In this document: piece after piece, positions 21,600 through 34,240 of the stretch
Numbering within the stretch: the stretch's first letter is position 1
Layout of the letters: the number at the start of each line of letters is the position of its first letter
Assembly: GCA_037179385.1 (NCBI GenBank)
Contig: CM074195.1
Location: 31,390,222 to 31,454,221 of the forward strand
Direction of reading: 5' to 3'
DNA length: 64,000 bases
Source: Holothuria scabra
Lineage: Eukaryota; Echinodermata; Holothuroidea; Aspidochirotida; Holothuriidae
The notes under the pieces: generated by a model
What the model was told of the DNA's origin: nothing
Databases searched by the model: none
Seen by the model: only the letters and a program-made list of their open reading frames with translations
Program-made: the position numbers and the translations under genes

Positions 21600-23131
21600 A
21601 ACAAGACAAGAGGTCCTCAAAATAATGTTATCTCTTAAATCCTCCGCTGCTGGTTATGACGGAATCACCGCTAGTATTATGAAACTTGTTGCCCATTCTT
21701 TGTCTATTCCTCTCGCCTATCTTTTTAATTTTTCTGTTGAGAAAGGTCATGTTCCCAATTCGCCTTAAAAATTGCACGTGTTGTTCCGGTCTTTAAATCC
21801 GGTGATAAAGATTGTGTTAATCAGTATAGACCTATTTCTGTCCTCCCATGCTTCTCAAAAGTAATTGAAAAACTTATGTTCTCAAGATTATATTCTTATC
21901 TTGAGAAACGTAAATTAATTTACGACTATCAATTTGGTTTTCGTCCTGGCCATTCCACTGTACATGCTATTTTACACTTTACCAATAAAGTAATGGAAGC
22001 CTTCGAAAAGAATCATTTTGCTTCTGGCATATTTCTTGATCTTTCGAAAGCATTTGATACTCTTGACCATAATATTTTACTTAATAAGCTTGAGTACTAC
22101 GGCGTCCGTGGTAATGTCCTGGACTGGTTTAGAAGCTACCTGACTGATCGTCGTCAGTTTGTGGTTATTAATAACATTAAATCGGTCCCTAAGTCAATTA
22201 CATATGGTGTCCCTCAAGGATCTATATTAGGGCCATTGCTTTTATTATTTATGTCAATGACCTTCATACAGCCAGTGATACTTTCAGTATAACCTCATAT
22301 GCTGATGATACAAGCCTCTTTCATTCTAGCTATGACATTAAAGATCTGATACGTAATATTCAAAATGATTTTGTCTATATACAAAACTGGTTTTATGCAA
22401 ACAAATTATTACTCAATGTAAAGAAGACTACTGCTATTGTATTCCGTTCACCATCCAAGTATCTCAGTGCAGACATAGACTGTGTCCACCTTTGTGGTGT
22501 TAAAGTTATTTTTTGTGATGCTACCAAGTTTCTCGGAGTTTATATTGATAAGAATCTTACATGGAAAAATCACATCCAGCATGTATGTATGAAAGTCTCA
22601 CGAGGTGTTGGAGTTTTAAATGGGCTTCGAGGACTGTTACCTCGCAGAATCATGGTTACCTTGTATAATACCCTTATCCTTCCGTACTTTACTTATTGTA
22701 ATGTCATTTGGGGTAGCACATATACTTCTAGAATTCAACCTCTTTTCATTCTTCAAAAGCGAGCTCTGCGCCACATTTTTAATGAATTCCATCTGCAATA
22801 TACAAAACCTCTCTTTGCCAATCTCAATATCCTTAATATTTATGATATTAATCGTTATTATACTGGTATTTTCATATTCAACTGGTTAAGTGATTCACTC
22901 CCGTCAACATTTAAAACTTACTTTGAATTGCGTACTGGCACATATTCCTACCCCTGTCGACATCGAAACCACATAGCAATACCTTTTTTTAGACTTAGAT
23001 CCTCCCAGTTTGGAATTCGGTTTAATGGTCCCAAATTATGGAACTCGTTTCCCAATGATATTCAAGAGTGTAAACTTTTAAGTACATTTAAGAAGCAATT
23101 AAAAGATCATTTTATCACCAACTACCTCTGA
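21600..23131 (+). pseudogene. LINE ORF2, reverse transcriptase domain (two or more frameshifts)
   Basis: Translation across frames gives AAGYDGI, QYRPISVLP, FGFRPGHST, then FLDLSKAFDTLDH (catalytic Asp of motif A), GVPQGSILGPLL (motif B) and SYADDTSLF (motif C, the YADD box). The thumb segment follows (TKFLGVYIDKNLTWKNHI) and a C-terminal region runs to the stop at 23131. The open parts are 21876-22292 and 22589-23131; the motif-C segment between them is in another frame. All catalytic residues are recognisable but no single frame is intact. Confidence 0.9.
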
Positions 23132-23399
23132 ATAATTTTAATTCTTTGCTATCTGTTCCTTTATTTGTGTTTTTGTGTTTCTTTTTCTGTATTATATATG
23201 TGTTTTGTAGTAATTGTTTACTGTTAATTTAAGTCTCTGTAAAGGGGTGTCAACGTACATAAGCTCCCTGGAGCTTCTTGTTGTCACTCCTCAGTCTCTT
23301 CAGTACCCTGTACATACAAATAATTCATAACATATTTCTTTATATGAAAGACTGAAATAAAGTTCTATGAACTGAAACTGAACTGAAACTGAAACTGAA

Positions 23400-24246
23400 A
23401 AATGTTTTGGGGCAGCTAGAGACCCTTTAAGACAAAACTTAGGCAAAAGCCTAGTATTTGTCAAACATGACATCCCTCAGAAAAACTGGTCATCGTAATG
23501 AAGAACTTTAGTTAGTTTTCTTCAGCGTTGTGATTAAATGAAGGCAAGAGGTTAAAATGACAAACTTTCATTACTTTTGAATATAACCATTTACGTGACA
23601 CGTGTGTCCAGTAAATACGTTTAATGGTCGCCAATGTATAATTTGAATAAAATAAAGAAAAGAATAAAAGATTGCAGTAATAAATTTTACTTTGGCATTG
23701 TGCCAAAGTCCTAAAATCAAGTAGGACGTGTGTGCTTCCAAAAACGCGTCATTTCGTTTTAAATGTCGGCTGTTGCCATGGTAACTACATACAGAGATTG
23801 AAATAGATGTTTCTTTTCAATCCGTTTATGAATTTCTTACATTTCTACCAGAACGTTTGCCAAAAGGTTGTAATCCGGCTTTGAATCATTTAATTCTCGT
23901 TTGGAATTTCTTAGTTTATGCAAATATCATTTCGATGCGAGTTATCAAAAACCAAATAAAAAACCTGAAAAGCCACCTTTCACCTGAATTTATCGTGCAA
24001 AGCCGATTATGGAAAATGAGGATTGGATAAGTTTGTATTTTGCGAGCATGACTTGGTCAGGTTTACTAGAATGGTGAGATACTTTCGTTGTGCGTTGCGT
24101 TGAAACATCGAAATATTAAAATGCTGTCTTCATTACGTTGCGATTTAAGCGGTCGGTGTGTCATCAGTAATAAGTTTAACTGTTTAAGAGATGGATAAAA
24201 TCAAGGTTTATTCCAGCTAACCGCTCAACGTAAACAAATGAAAGAA
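23400..24246. other. Intergenic, nothing recognised
   Basis: AT-rich sequence beyond the LINE tail, with no gene or shared repeat seen. Confidence 0.4.
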
Positions 24247-24455
24247 GAATGTGGGGTTATCACTTCAAAAAGAAAACTATATAGGCCTCTTATTTCGGGC
24301 ATACTTTAAATTTGCGTGCATGGATGCAATATCTCTCAAGTGCAATGAAAGCAGGATTTGGGATTATCACGAAAAGAAAACTTTTAGACCTCACATTTCG
24401 TGCTTAACAAATTTGCGTGCTTGCGTGCAATATTTCTTGCGTTACTTGAAATCGC
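24247..24455. repeat. Diverged tandem duplication, ~103-bp unit
   Basis: Two head-to-tail units share, in order, GGTTATCAC / GGATTATCAC, AAAAGAAAACT, the CATTTCG-like segment, AAATTTGCGTGC and GCAATAT(C/T)TCT. The second unit starts near 24351. It produces a 126-codon ORF with no domain, which is not called as a gene. Confidence 0.6.
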
Positions 24456-27400
24456 AGCCTATTTGTAATTTCTTCGTGTTCCTTGCACAGTCGTGGGTGA
24501 AGGGAAAAGTTGTAACTCCGAATTCCTGTATGTATTTTTTTTATCCCATCGACTTTGAAAAATGGTACGGTATGTTTGAAGAATCTCAACGAATATTAAA
24601 TAAGTTAGATAAACTCAGTAAAGGGAACTGAAAGTGCCAATTTTGAGAAATAGAATTAGAGCGGTGTCATGGTTGCACTCTCCTTAGCCTAATCCCCGCT
24701 CCTCTCACCATCCCCATGTACATCCCTTCCTATCGCACAAGGTCATTCCCATAAGACAACTCATTCATGGGGTAGTGAGGGTACGTATACCAACTCATAC
24801 CACTGGTGGATAAGGGTGAAGGCTGGACATTGTCCGTGTCAGTCCACCCGCCCGCTATGCAGGTGGCTCCATGTATAGTGTTCAAACTTCCAAAGACTGT
24901 ACTTATGCTCGATGAATTAAATATGGCTGACGAGTTAGTGACCGAAAGGATTGAGCAAATCACATCTCGTACGTGTCCGTCTTTTGTCACATTTAACAGG
25001 CTTTGTTCCTATACGTACACACCACCTCTCGCAACACTTTGTACCAAACACAGTGTGACATTTTACTGACATATTTTTTTAAGTTGTTGCAAGAAGGAGC
25101 AAGTAAGCTAGCCTGTGGAGCGAAGGAAATCTTTTCGTTCAGCTCATCGCTACGAAAGAACCAAACCTGAGGGGTGGCGTCCCAAGGGGATTGCCCTCAC
25201 AGAGGCGATTCGTACTGACAGGCTACAACGAGGCATCCCCAATAAGAGAGTTTTTTGCTCGTTTTTGCATGGAATTGTGGGTAACACGCTTGACATACAA
25301 ACCAGTGTGTACTGCGTCCCCCCCCCCCTTTTTTTTTGCTTGCGGTACAGGTATTACAGCATACAATAAGCCTTAATCTAACTGTGACTAGCCTAATTGC
25401 AATATGAAATCCACAAAAACACACACTAGAGCTTTTCTTATATTTGTGATGGATTAAAAATGATGATGAAAAAAATGATGAGCCCCTCAAGATAACTTAA
25501 ATTTGGGGTATCATGTTATTGATGCGAAAGTTTTTTGTTCATCCTGACGATTTGAAGGATTTGCGGATGGACTCTCTTGTCATTGAGCCCTTCTACTCCC
25601 TGTCACTATGCCGAACTGTCTATAATCCTCGAGTACTGGCCTATACGAACAAACCGTCGAAAACTTACACCGTCTGAGGCTAGGAGTCCAGGGAATTTCC
25701 GACATAGGGCTTATACTTCTTGTGGAGTATAGAGAAAGAACTTCACTACTTTTTTATTAGAAGAAAAGCCATTTCAACTTGGTAATGACTTTTAAATTTT
25801 GGATTTGAAAATCCCAGAACCAATTTTCTCTGGATTTAGGCGAGAAACTTTCGTGTCAAACCGCCTTTCGTTGGCCACTGCCTGTAGGTGAAGTAACACC
25901 GTTTTTTACTTGGATTATGGCGAAGGTCACTTTTCTTCCTAAGATAAACCTAGCTGTTCATAGAAAATATATATTTTAATCCTACGGCATTTTGCAACAA
26001 CAACAAGACACAATAGGTTCTTAACGTGAACTACAGGACCGAACGAAGGTTTTCGTTCAGCTCATCGCTACGAAAAGCTACGCAGGCTAAACAGCTAAAT
26101 GTAAACCACATCTTCAATTTTTCTTCTTGCAGACAAGGAAACCGTTGTAATTTTTCCACATACGGGGTTGGTATTTGTAGCGTTACTTTTACTTCTTCAG
26201 CCAATGTTGCTTGATCAACAATTTCACAGGGCTGTGGTCGAGCTAGGGGCCGTAATTCCAGAATCTGGACTCGGCCAGAGAGGTTGATTTTACTGCATTG
26301 GGTGAGTACAAGGACTCGAGTCCGAGTCCGGACTCCAGTCCTTGAAAGTTGAAAGTTGCAGAACTCGATCGTGACTTGGACTCTCCAGACCCGACTCCAA
26401 CACTGCAGGTTCACACCAAAGGCGGATCCAGTAACTGCTGTAAGGGGGGGGGGAGTTAACGAGTGCAACGAGTGCAAAGGACCCGGTGAGTTCAAGGGCC
26501 CGCGTGAGGGCCCCTGGCGGGGTCCATTGGCAAATCCCAGTGCCCGGGTCCAGGGGGAGAAGCCCCGGAAGAGTATGAGACAATTTGAGTATATAAAATA
26601 CTTTTAAAAATGCCCCAAGAGTTGATAAGATATGATCAGCGATCCCTTCAATGTTACCGTTTAATGATCTTCGAGGCTCTTTGAAAGGCAGCAAGATAAG
26701 TTTTCCAGTCGATGAACAAAGGTTTACAATTATTGACAACCTAATCGAAAGGTAGGCTGTTACCTGGCTACTCAAATTTAGTCAAAAGTGATTTGCAGAA
26801 TGATATGACTAATTTGTTACAAACATGTGAAGCAAATTAAAAGATAAAAGATCTACAAATTTGTGTGTGATTCTAATTTTGCCGTTCAGTAACCCCCGCT
26901 AAAAGTATCTTTAACAAAACGTATTTCAAATCTTGTTCTATTTTGCACAGTATACTGTACTAACTACGCTTGCAGAGTCTGATACAAGCTATTTCAAACA
27001 AAATTGAAGTTGTACACTCTTTTCAATAGCACCGATGAAAAAAACGTTCCAGAAAATGCCGTCATTTTCTGAAGTTACCATCACATGTTACGTTACGGCA
27101 TGTTCGAGTCGATGGTTTGGTCACATGCACCTGTAGCCTATAAGCTTATTCCATAGACCGATCATAAGTAAGGTGGGCATATGGAAGGACATTACGCCTA
27201 AGATGTAGGTCCTAGGCTCATTTATGGTCACTAATATCAATGAATCACTTATGATCAAGAGTACCATGCTCCGAAATAACTAAAAATTAGAACACTAGTA
27301 TAGTGTGACTATGACTTTAGCCATTCTGACAGCCTAATTTCATATTTTTTCAAGGCTGACTTGACATTTACCACAAATATTTTCTCAACACTACCGACTA

Positions 27401-27899
27401 ACCCCGAACAAGGCTCAAAAGTTGAAGAATATCGGACCCCCCTCCCCCCTCACACAAGAATGTCACCCACCCGTTCATATCATAATCTTCACTCTCACTC
27501 GGGAGTGCATAAGGGGAGGGGTGGGAGGTGCAATAACAAGAAAGTGGGGGGTTTGGTGGGATGATTCCGCCCCTTAAAGTTTGGCAAGAAAGTAGTCGAC
27601 AACGATAATTATTCACCTGCTGTATAAGTATCGAACTATAACAGCAGAAGCAAAAAAAATGCATGATGAGAGACGCAATGGCGATTCTCTTTCAGCAGTC
27701 GAGAAAAGTTGTGAAGGTTTTACTAATTGTAGCTCCATATTTTTACTACGATGGACGTTCGATGTGATTATTTGACACCGTCAGTGGCAGGTTGGTTCTG
27801 CATAGACCAAAATTGACACCTGCTGCGAAGGTCAGGCGAACTGTGGCTTTCTTAAACTCGACAGAAATCATCTTAAAAATTGGGATACACCCTGGATGA
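24456..27899. other. Intergenic with minor repeats
   Basis: The segment CTTTTCGTTCAGCTCATCGC occurs near 25130 and, as TTTTCGTTCAGCTCATCGC, near 26050, so it is a dispersed repeat. A short GACTC/GAGTC-rich stretch lies at about 26310-26400, and homopolymer C or G runs at about 25318-25327 and 26443-26452. ORFs of up to 161 codons (26290-26775) overlap low-complexity repeat sequence and show no domain. Confidence 0.45.
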
Positions 27900-30076
27900 C
27901 TAGAAAGAGTTATTTAGAGTTATTTTGAAAGAACAAAATGACAAGGCAACCTCGCGTCTAGATTTGGTCTGTAAGTCATTCAGATTGCCAAAAAGAACCA
28001 CCACTGTCGGCTCATTGAAGATAATAAGAATAAGATTAGTCAAATTTGGAATATTATCAATAGTGTGTCTGGTAGCAATCAAACCCAAAGTTTATGTAAG
28101 GAATTTAAGTCAGACGATGAAAATCGATTAATCACTGATGATGTTGATATTGTTAATGGTTTTAACAAATACTTTTCATCGGTTGCAGAGTCTTTGTCGG
28201 ACAAGTTACCACGTACAAATTCTGATCCAATCTATAATCTAAGAAGTAATAACCTGCAGACCTTTGCATTGCTTCCTACAACTACCTTTGAAGTTATCAG
28301 TGTTATAACTAATTTAAAGAGAAGAAAAAGTCCTGGTTACGATGGAATTAATAAAACTATATAGAAGTATGTATGTGATGTAATATCTGTACCACTCACC
28401 ACTCACTCATATCATTAATTTATCCTTTTCTAGTGGTGTTTTTCCAACTGAACTGAAAATTGCTAAAATCGTCACCGTCTACAAAGCAGGAGACCCAAAG
28501 TTGTTCTCCAATTATAGGCCTATTTCTGTGCTTCCATCCGTCTCAAAAATCTTTGAAAACCTTGTCCATGTAAGACTCATGAATTTCTTATATAGGCATG
28601 AAATTTTGACACCTTGTCAGTTTGGGTTCCCTAAAAACTATCTACTTACATGGCGGCGGTAAATCTCTGTGATTATCCCAAGGGATAGACAACAACCTCA
28701 GTTCAGTTGGAATATTTATTGACCTTTCAAAAGACTTCGATACTATAAATCATCAAATTTTTCTCCAGAAATTGTATGCATACGGAGTGAGAGGATGCGC
28801 TCATGCTTACTTAAGCAATAGGCCTCATTATGTTTGCCGAAATGGTGAAGTCTCTTCTCTTCTCCAAAGCAACATCGGCGTACCACAGGGCTCAGTACTT
28901 GGTCCCTTGCTCTTTTTAATCTATATTAATGACATTTGTAATTCGTCATTAGATGCTCAATTTTATCTTTTTGCAGATGACACCACCATACTTTTTCAAA
29001 ACAAAAATTTGACTACTGTGCTTGAACTGGCTCAGCAGGAATTCTCACACATTGTTCAAAGGCTAAATTAAAACAAGCTTTCCCTCAATATGAACAAAAC
29101 AAAGCTTCTTATATTCGACAATAAAGTTCCAAATACTGAAAATATTATTCTTACTTAGAACAAAACTAGAGTCCAAGCAAGTAGCCATACAAAGTATCTT
29201 CGCACAGTTATTGATTGTAAACTAAGTTGGAAAGAACATATTTCGTCTATTTGCACCAAAATCTCCCGAATAAATGGTATACTTAATAATCTAATACATA
29301 TTCTACCCCAAAATACCCTTCTTCTACTTAACAACGCACTCATTCTCCCACATGTTAACTATAATTTACTTGTTTGGGGAAATGCTAAAAAGATACCTAC
29401 AATCCATTTATTTGCTGCAAAAACGTGCTGTACGTAACGTTTGTAATGTATGTTTCCCTCATCATACAAGTCCTCTCTTCAAATCACTCATTATTCTTTC
29501 TGTTTTCGACCTTTATATATACCAGCTTGGTGTTTTCATGCATAATTTTTTTAATTGCAAGTTGCCTAAATGCTACAGTTATATTTATGTCCAAAATAGG
29601 CATCACCATGATTATGATACCAGGAAAAAGCATCTGCTTACTATTCCCTACTCTAGAACGTCCCTCGGCAAATCCCAGATTAGACACTCAGGAGCTGTTC
29701 TGTGGAACTCCCTTCCAGATAACATTAGATATTGCACTTCCCTAAATTCTTTTAAAGTGAAGTACAAACAGTTTCTCCTCGACACTCCTAATATTTAAGG
29801 TTGGATAAAAACTATTTTTTATATGTTAAATGTTTTTCGTTCCTCTTAAATTTTTTTCTTATCTTTTTGCTTACTTTTTGTCTTATGTTCTTATGTTTTT
29901 GCTACTTCTATGTTTTGTTCTACTTTCTTGAGGGACCAGACTTAGTAGAAGCATCTCTGCTTCCCTCTGACTCCTTTCACCTTTAATGATAGTATTTACC
30001 CTTACATGTTGTATTGTGCAGTAATGTTAATTTCTAGCAATTTGAGGTGAAAAATAAACTTGAAACTTGAAACTAG
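27900..30076 (+). mobile_element. Second LINE, 5'-truncated and decayed
   Basis: It begins in the linker before the reverse transcriptase, around ISQIWNIINSVSG. It then carries KSPGYDGINKT, NYRPISVLPSVSKIFE, GIFIDLSKDFDTINH (motif A region), GVPQGSVLGPLLFLIYIND (motif B) and FADDTTILF (motif C). It ends with AAAATAAACTTGAAACTTGA, a TTGAAAC-type tandem tail. Stops and frameshifts occur throughout, for example after 28364 and near 28650. The tail resembles that of the 20332-23399 element, so both may belong to one clade, but the proteins differ clearly. Confidence 0.88.
28772..29071 (+). pseudogene. Reverse transcriptase core fragment of second LINE
   Basis: This 99-codon open frame holds the motif B sequence GVPQGSVLGPLLFLIYIND and, about 25 residues on, the FADDTTILF catalytic box. 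It is only a fragment: the motif A region lies upstream near 28715-28755 after a frame break, and a stop at 29069 ends the frame early. A later part of the same polyprotein is open at 29352-29798 (region QKRAVRNVC, then LWNSLPDNIR). Confidence 0.88.
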
Positions 30077-31436
30077 ATTGAAAAAGTCAGTCATGATCGA
30101 CCTACAGCTAACTTTGGAGGGAGGTGCCTTCATTTTGGAGCACAGACGGAATAAAAGTGTATCACAACCGCCTTTTGAGATGGCTTCACTCATCTTTGGC
30201 CCTTAACTCTAAGAACAGGTGAGCATATAGAAAAAAAAAAGGAAATATTCAGTACTGTTGAAACATAGATCATGCAACATTTCCTAGCAAACTTCGCTAA
30301 ATATATTGGGCAATATTTAACCCATAGTTGGGGAAATCATGATGATTTGTATAACCTTATGTAATTTTTGCCTTCGACTAATCTGCGTGTCCTGTGTTTA
30401 CTCAACTGTTTCAAGAGTGTTCCTTTACCAGGGGATGGGAAATGAGAAGCAACGAAGGCAGTAAAGTCTCCCTACACCAGCCAAGGCGTAAGATGAAAGG
30501 GTACAAACTTGCAAAAGATAAAATGAATGGAAGACAAAGAATGTGAAGAAAATGGAAAGAAAGGGACAGTTAGAGGTAAGGGCTACCAAACTAGTGCTGT
30601 GTGCTATTGCCAGACACACTTGCTTTTTGAGCCGCCCTCCGGGCCTCAGAACTGCATCGTGCCGCCCTCACCCAATTGCAAAGGGGTTTGAAAATATTTG
30701 TGACAGAGGCATACAGCCACAAAGTTAAATTGTCGAGAGCAGAAAGATTAATGATTTAATGGCCAAGACTCGCAGGCTTATGAAATTTGTGATTGATTTT
30801 TACCGCACTGATTGCTCACGTCTTGATGACGTAGTGTGTTTTAACATGACGTCATAGTTTTGTCAGCCCAATGTCAGGCAAAACGTCAACAGTGCGTTAC
30901 GTCGGTCGTCGGCTGCTTCTCAGCTAGTCAGATAAAACTACACTTGCAGTTTTTGCCTGGTTTTTGGCGGGGTTTATGACGTGGGTGAAAGTAAGACTCA
31001 CACAAGATGCTTCAATAGAATCATTTATGACAAGTTTTTGAAAGGACACTTTATGAGAAATCACAAGTTCGCAAGTTCATAACAACTACACGGAGGGAAG
31101 TGATACATCAATTAATGAGGTTTAATTTAAAGTATTGGCATCGCATTTCTGACCCTTCAGTAATCCTTCTCTACTCGATAAAAACTTACTAAGTCCCGGC
31201 TAAAAAAAAATAAAAATAAATAAAAATGTTATTATACTGGTGTTGCTTATCACTGAAATAAATCGTCTAGATATTAAAATACATGTACAAACGAGCATTA
31301 TTTTCTGAATTTGTCGTAATTGACATACTTTCTAATGGTCTGTTCATTCCTCTACGAGATTGAGCAAACAAATAGAAACCGATTCATTCCCAATCCAACA
31401 TATATTGGAAAATGTTAGGTTAATTTGAATGAGAGC
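30077..31436. other. Intergenic, nothing firm
   Basis: The part at 30835-30965 shares blocks with 6000-6120 (GTCAACAGT, GTCGGCTGCTT), probably an old repeat. No gene was recognised. Confidence 0.4.
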
Positions 31437-32952
31437 GCCATTTATTGGAAAAGAGTGATAAATAATTACAAATAAGGCAGTATGGTAGCCTTCTTTTCAA
31501 GAAATAAGTTTCCCTTACACTCTTAAAAAAATTGGGCAAATTTTGCCCAACTTTTTGACCAACACTGGGCATCTATTCAACAACCTAAACAGTTGGGCAA
31601 AACTTTAACCAACCAAATTGGGTAAAGTTTGAACCCAACTGTTTGGCAAGAGATTACCCAACTGTTTGGTAAATTAGCATTTTAAAACATACCCACTTGT
31701 TGGGCACATCTTTTATTAAACTGTTGGGCAAATGCATTAACCAAATGTTGGTTATATGTTAATCATCTTTTCCTTAAACATTGGTGCTTTCTTTAAATGT
31801 TAGGGTGTAGGTTATGGCAGGGAGCTGCCACTGCAGCTCCCTGGTTATGGCAACCCATCGGTCCCGGTTAAAAAACCCTGGCTTAATAACCTATTTGGTT
31901 TGTCACTGAGTTTCCTATAGGTACGTTCAAAACTATCATTTTTAAAAGGCAGTGTAAAATGATGTGTGTTAATGATGTGATGAAGTATTGTAGTTTCATC
32001 AATGCATAAATGTGAACACAAGGGCTGCATGAGAATTAGCTGGTCCGTAGCTCTCATACACTGATATCATGGTTATGAGACAGGTTTCTTGTTATGCCGA
32101 AAGGTTTCAAATAATAATATATAAACGCTCTTTCGGACGTGAAAGAGAATATCCCAGATCCTGGCCTCTCATTGGATAGCAGTTTTGCGCCAAATACGAA
32201 TCATGGAATCTCATACAAATGTGTTCTAGTTCGTAGTACTGTTTAAAGAATTTTATGGAAATAGAGATCGATTTCATGGTCTAAAGTAATGTACGAGTTT
32301 AGCTGTTTGTCCAATATAAAAGATGCCAAAGAGAATTTTCAGGTTATGGTACCATGGTCTGATTATGAGAAGAATTGTGAAACAAATCGGGTCAAGTGCA
32401 CTGTTGTTTGGTGACAACACTGCAACCAACAATATACCCAACAAATTGGCAAAAAGTTACCCAACAAGTGGGTAAAGGGAAAATATGCTCAACTGTAGAA
32501 TAAAATCTTATCGTCATTTTGACCAGTCAGTTGGGTATAACAGTATACGCGTGCATGGAAGGGGAAATTTAACCATTATTTGAGCAAAGATTGACCAACA
32601 CTTAAGCAATTACTTTTACTCAACAAAAACTTTGCCCAGCGTTTAAACATTGCACCAATTAGCCCCAAAGTTGGGCAAAGTTTAACCAACACATTTCATA
32701 AACTTCTTTAACCAACGGATATTTTACCCAACGTTTTAAGAGTGTAGATAGAAATTCAGTTGTTTGTTGCTCAAGAATAATTTCAGTCTTCTCCCAAACT
32801 TTCAACGTTCATTACCCTTATTGCGCATAGCATTTTGAAGAGATGTAGCTATTGCTGGGATTTATGGTTAATTTTGGATAAAACTGGATAGTGTCTGAGC
32901 TATTTTTTGCACTCTTTGTTGGAGCATTTTAAACACAATATTTCCCTTTAAG
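31437..32952 (+). repeat. Family G repeat, copy G1, split by a 1,227-bp insertion
   Basis: The two halves (31437-31517 and 32747-32952) match the uninterrupted copies at 56130-56250 and, reversed, 61915-62114. Shared blocks are AATAAGGCAGTATGGTAGCC, AAATAAGTTTCCC, then GAAATTCAGTTGTTTGTTGC and CCAAACTTTCAACGTT. The right end is TATTTCCCTTTAA. Between the halves lies the TTGGGCAA-rich element, so the comparison gives the pre-insertion sequence. Confidence 0.8.
31518..32744. mobile_element. TTGGGCAA-rich foldback/MITE element with TA target duplication
   Basis: The 1,227-bp element starts CACTCTTAAAA and ends with TTTTAAGAGTG, perfect short inverted termini, flanked by TA on each side. Both end regions (about 31540-31740 and 32400-32740) are packed with degenerate units of TTGGGCAA, TTGGTTAA and ACCCAAC, in direct and inverted orientation, so the arms can fold. 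The middle (about 31800-32380) is different sequence with a small palindrome GGGAGCTGCCACTGCAGCTC. A 70-codon minus-strand ORF inside (31845-32057) is unrecognised. TA duplication suggests mobilisation by a Tc1/mariner-type transposase; that is inference. Confidence 0.85.
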
Positions 32953-33884
32953 CAGTGATTGACACAGTTTACGCCCAGATTTCGGTCCTGGTGCATAATT
33001 GGTAGTTTCATGACACGGATGGGAGATATCGGACCATGTTGCACATCATATGACTGGCATTAGGAATTGCGGTTTGCGGCGTGCGAAGCGCGCAAAAATT
33101 GCTTCTTTGGAACAAATAATGACAAATATGTAGCTTTTAATGGAGAATGTTTGGAAATTTATGAATGAAGAGTTGAAACCTCTATACTGTAGTTGAATGA
33201 CGTCACCGTGGCAAATTTACCATTTTTTCTGTCTTCTTAGCCAGTGGGCAATTGCAACCTCCCCCCCCCCCCCTCCGGTAGCTACGCCACAACGAATACA
33301 TAGATTTAAAGTACTCCGTTTGTTTTAACATGTCGAATTACCAATTGACATGCGAGCCGAAATCCCAAATGAGATGTCGATTTTCAAGACTTCCGGCCGA
33401 TGCGGTTGTCACGGAGGTGCGAAAATTTCAAAAGATGGGGTTGCTTTTTGCCCAATTTGACATTCAGACTTTCATTTCGTTGTGTATTCTTAACAATATT
33501 CAGAAAAGTAGTTTGGGCGGGTGGGTTCAGGGTTCAAAGTTTCCACTTGGTGGTTTTCCAACCGCAGAGAGGCGCCACCAGGCAAGCTTATTGCAGAAAA
33601 GATACCTAATAATTATATCACTATAACTCCTGGTTAATTGCTATCCAGGTAAGGTCTTATGAAGAGAGAGTGTGTCTTTTGAAAAATTTCCCGTTTATAT
33701 AGGAGGGCTAAGAGACAATTTGAAGCATATTTAAATACGAATTAATGACGGCCGATGGGGTGCGTTTCTGTTACTTGACCAGTCTGGGTCGGACTACTTC
33801 GGAACAGAGGTGGTTCCCCATAACGCAGGCTATAATGGATCATTCCAGTACGTTGTTTGAACGTCCATACGAGGTTCTTAGCGG
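32953..33884. other. Intergenic with poly-C motif and repeat pieces
   Basis: At 33245-33295 a C run of about 14 is followed by CTCCGGTAGCTACGCCAC, the reverse of the CAGTGGCGTAGC...poly-G start of repeat K. The 33330-33626 and 33745-34173 ORFs run through repeat sequence and are not considered genes. Confidence 0.5.
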
Positions 33885-34240
33885 TTGGTTGACAGGGAGC
33901 GTGCAGAGAGATTTTAAAATCGTGACCCTTCAGACGATCGGAAATGGCATTTCCAAGGTTTTCATATGCATAGCAAGGTCGTACACAGGAATTTTAGCAA
34001 GGTGGGGGACAGATCTGAAGCCTGGGGGTGAATCATATGAGAAGGCTACCAACTCCTTTATATCTCATTCATGGGCTTCCGCAGAAATTTTTACAGGGGG
34101 GGGGCAAGATCATTCATGGATGATTGAATTGTGTACACTATCTAAGTGGAGCGTCACGATCGGTTGGCGCTGAGCGTACAAGAAAATTTTGGGCCTTACA
34201 AACCCTTCAGATGGCCGGAAACGACACTTAGCGAGAGTTC
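33885..34240 (+). repeat. Repeat K, two partial copies
   Basis: Copy one (33885-33955) reads GGTTGGTTGACAGGGAGCGT and then CCTTCAGACGATCGGAAATG. Copy two (34140-34240) reads GGAGCGTCACGATCGGTTGG, GAAAATTTTGGGCCTTACAA and CTTCAGATGGCCGGAAACGA. A G run near 34097 precedes the second copy, as in the 17695 copy. Confidence 0.6.

Larger units (their letters stand above)
20332..23399 (+). mobile_element. Decayed non-LTR retrotransposon (LINE) with APE endonuclease and reverse transcriptase
   Basis: This element of about 3.1 kb encodes an apurinic-type endonuclease followed by a reverse transcriptase in one polyprotein, now broken by frameshifts near 21500-21600, 21767 and 22240. The 5' end is truncated inside the endonuclease, preceded by a CTGTAC/CTATAC repeat (20301-20331). 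The 3' end has AATAAAG near 23356 and a short tandem tail of CTGAAA-type units (about 23370-23399), not a plain poly(A). Such tails and this domain order fit LINEs of the RTE-X or CR1/Jockey-like groups; I cannot fix the clade. Confidence 0.9.

Noticed and set aside
24251..24631. 126-codon plus-strand ORF
   Set aside because: It spans the diverged tandem duplication; no motif and no sign of selection visible.
26031..26775. Overlapping minus-strand ORFs of 154 and 161 codons
   Set aside because: They overlap each other in different frames across GACTC-rich and poly-G sequence; composition looks repetitive and no family is recognised.
33745..34173. 142-codon plus-strand ORF
   Set aside because: It crosses two repeat K copies and a poly-G tract; no recognisable domain.
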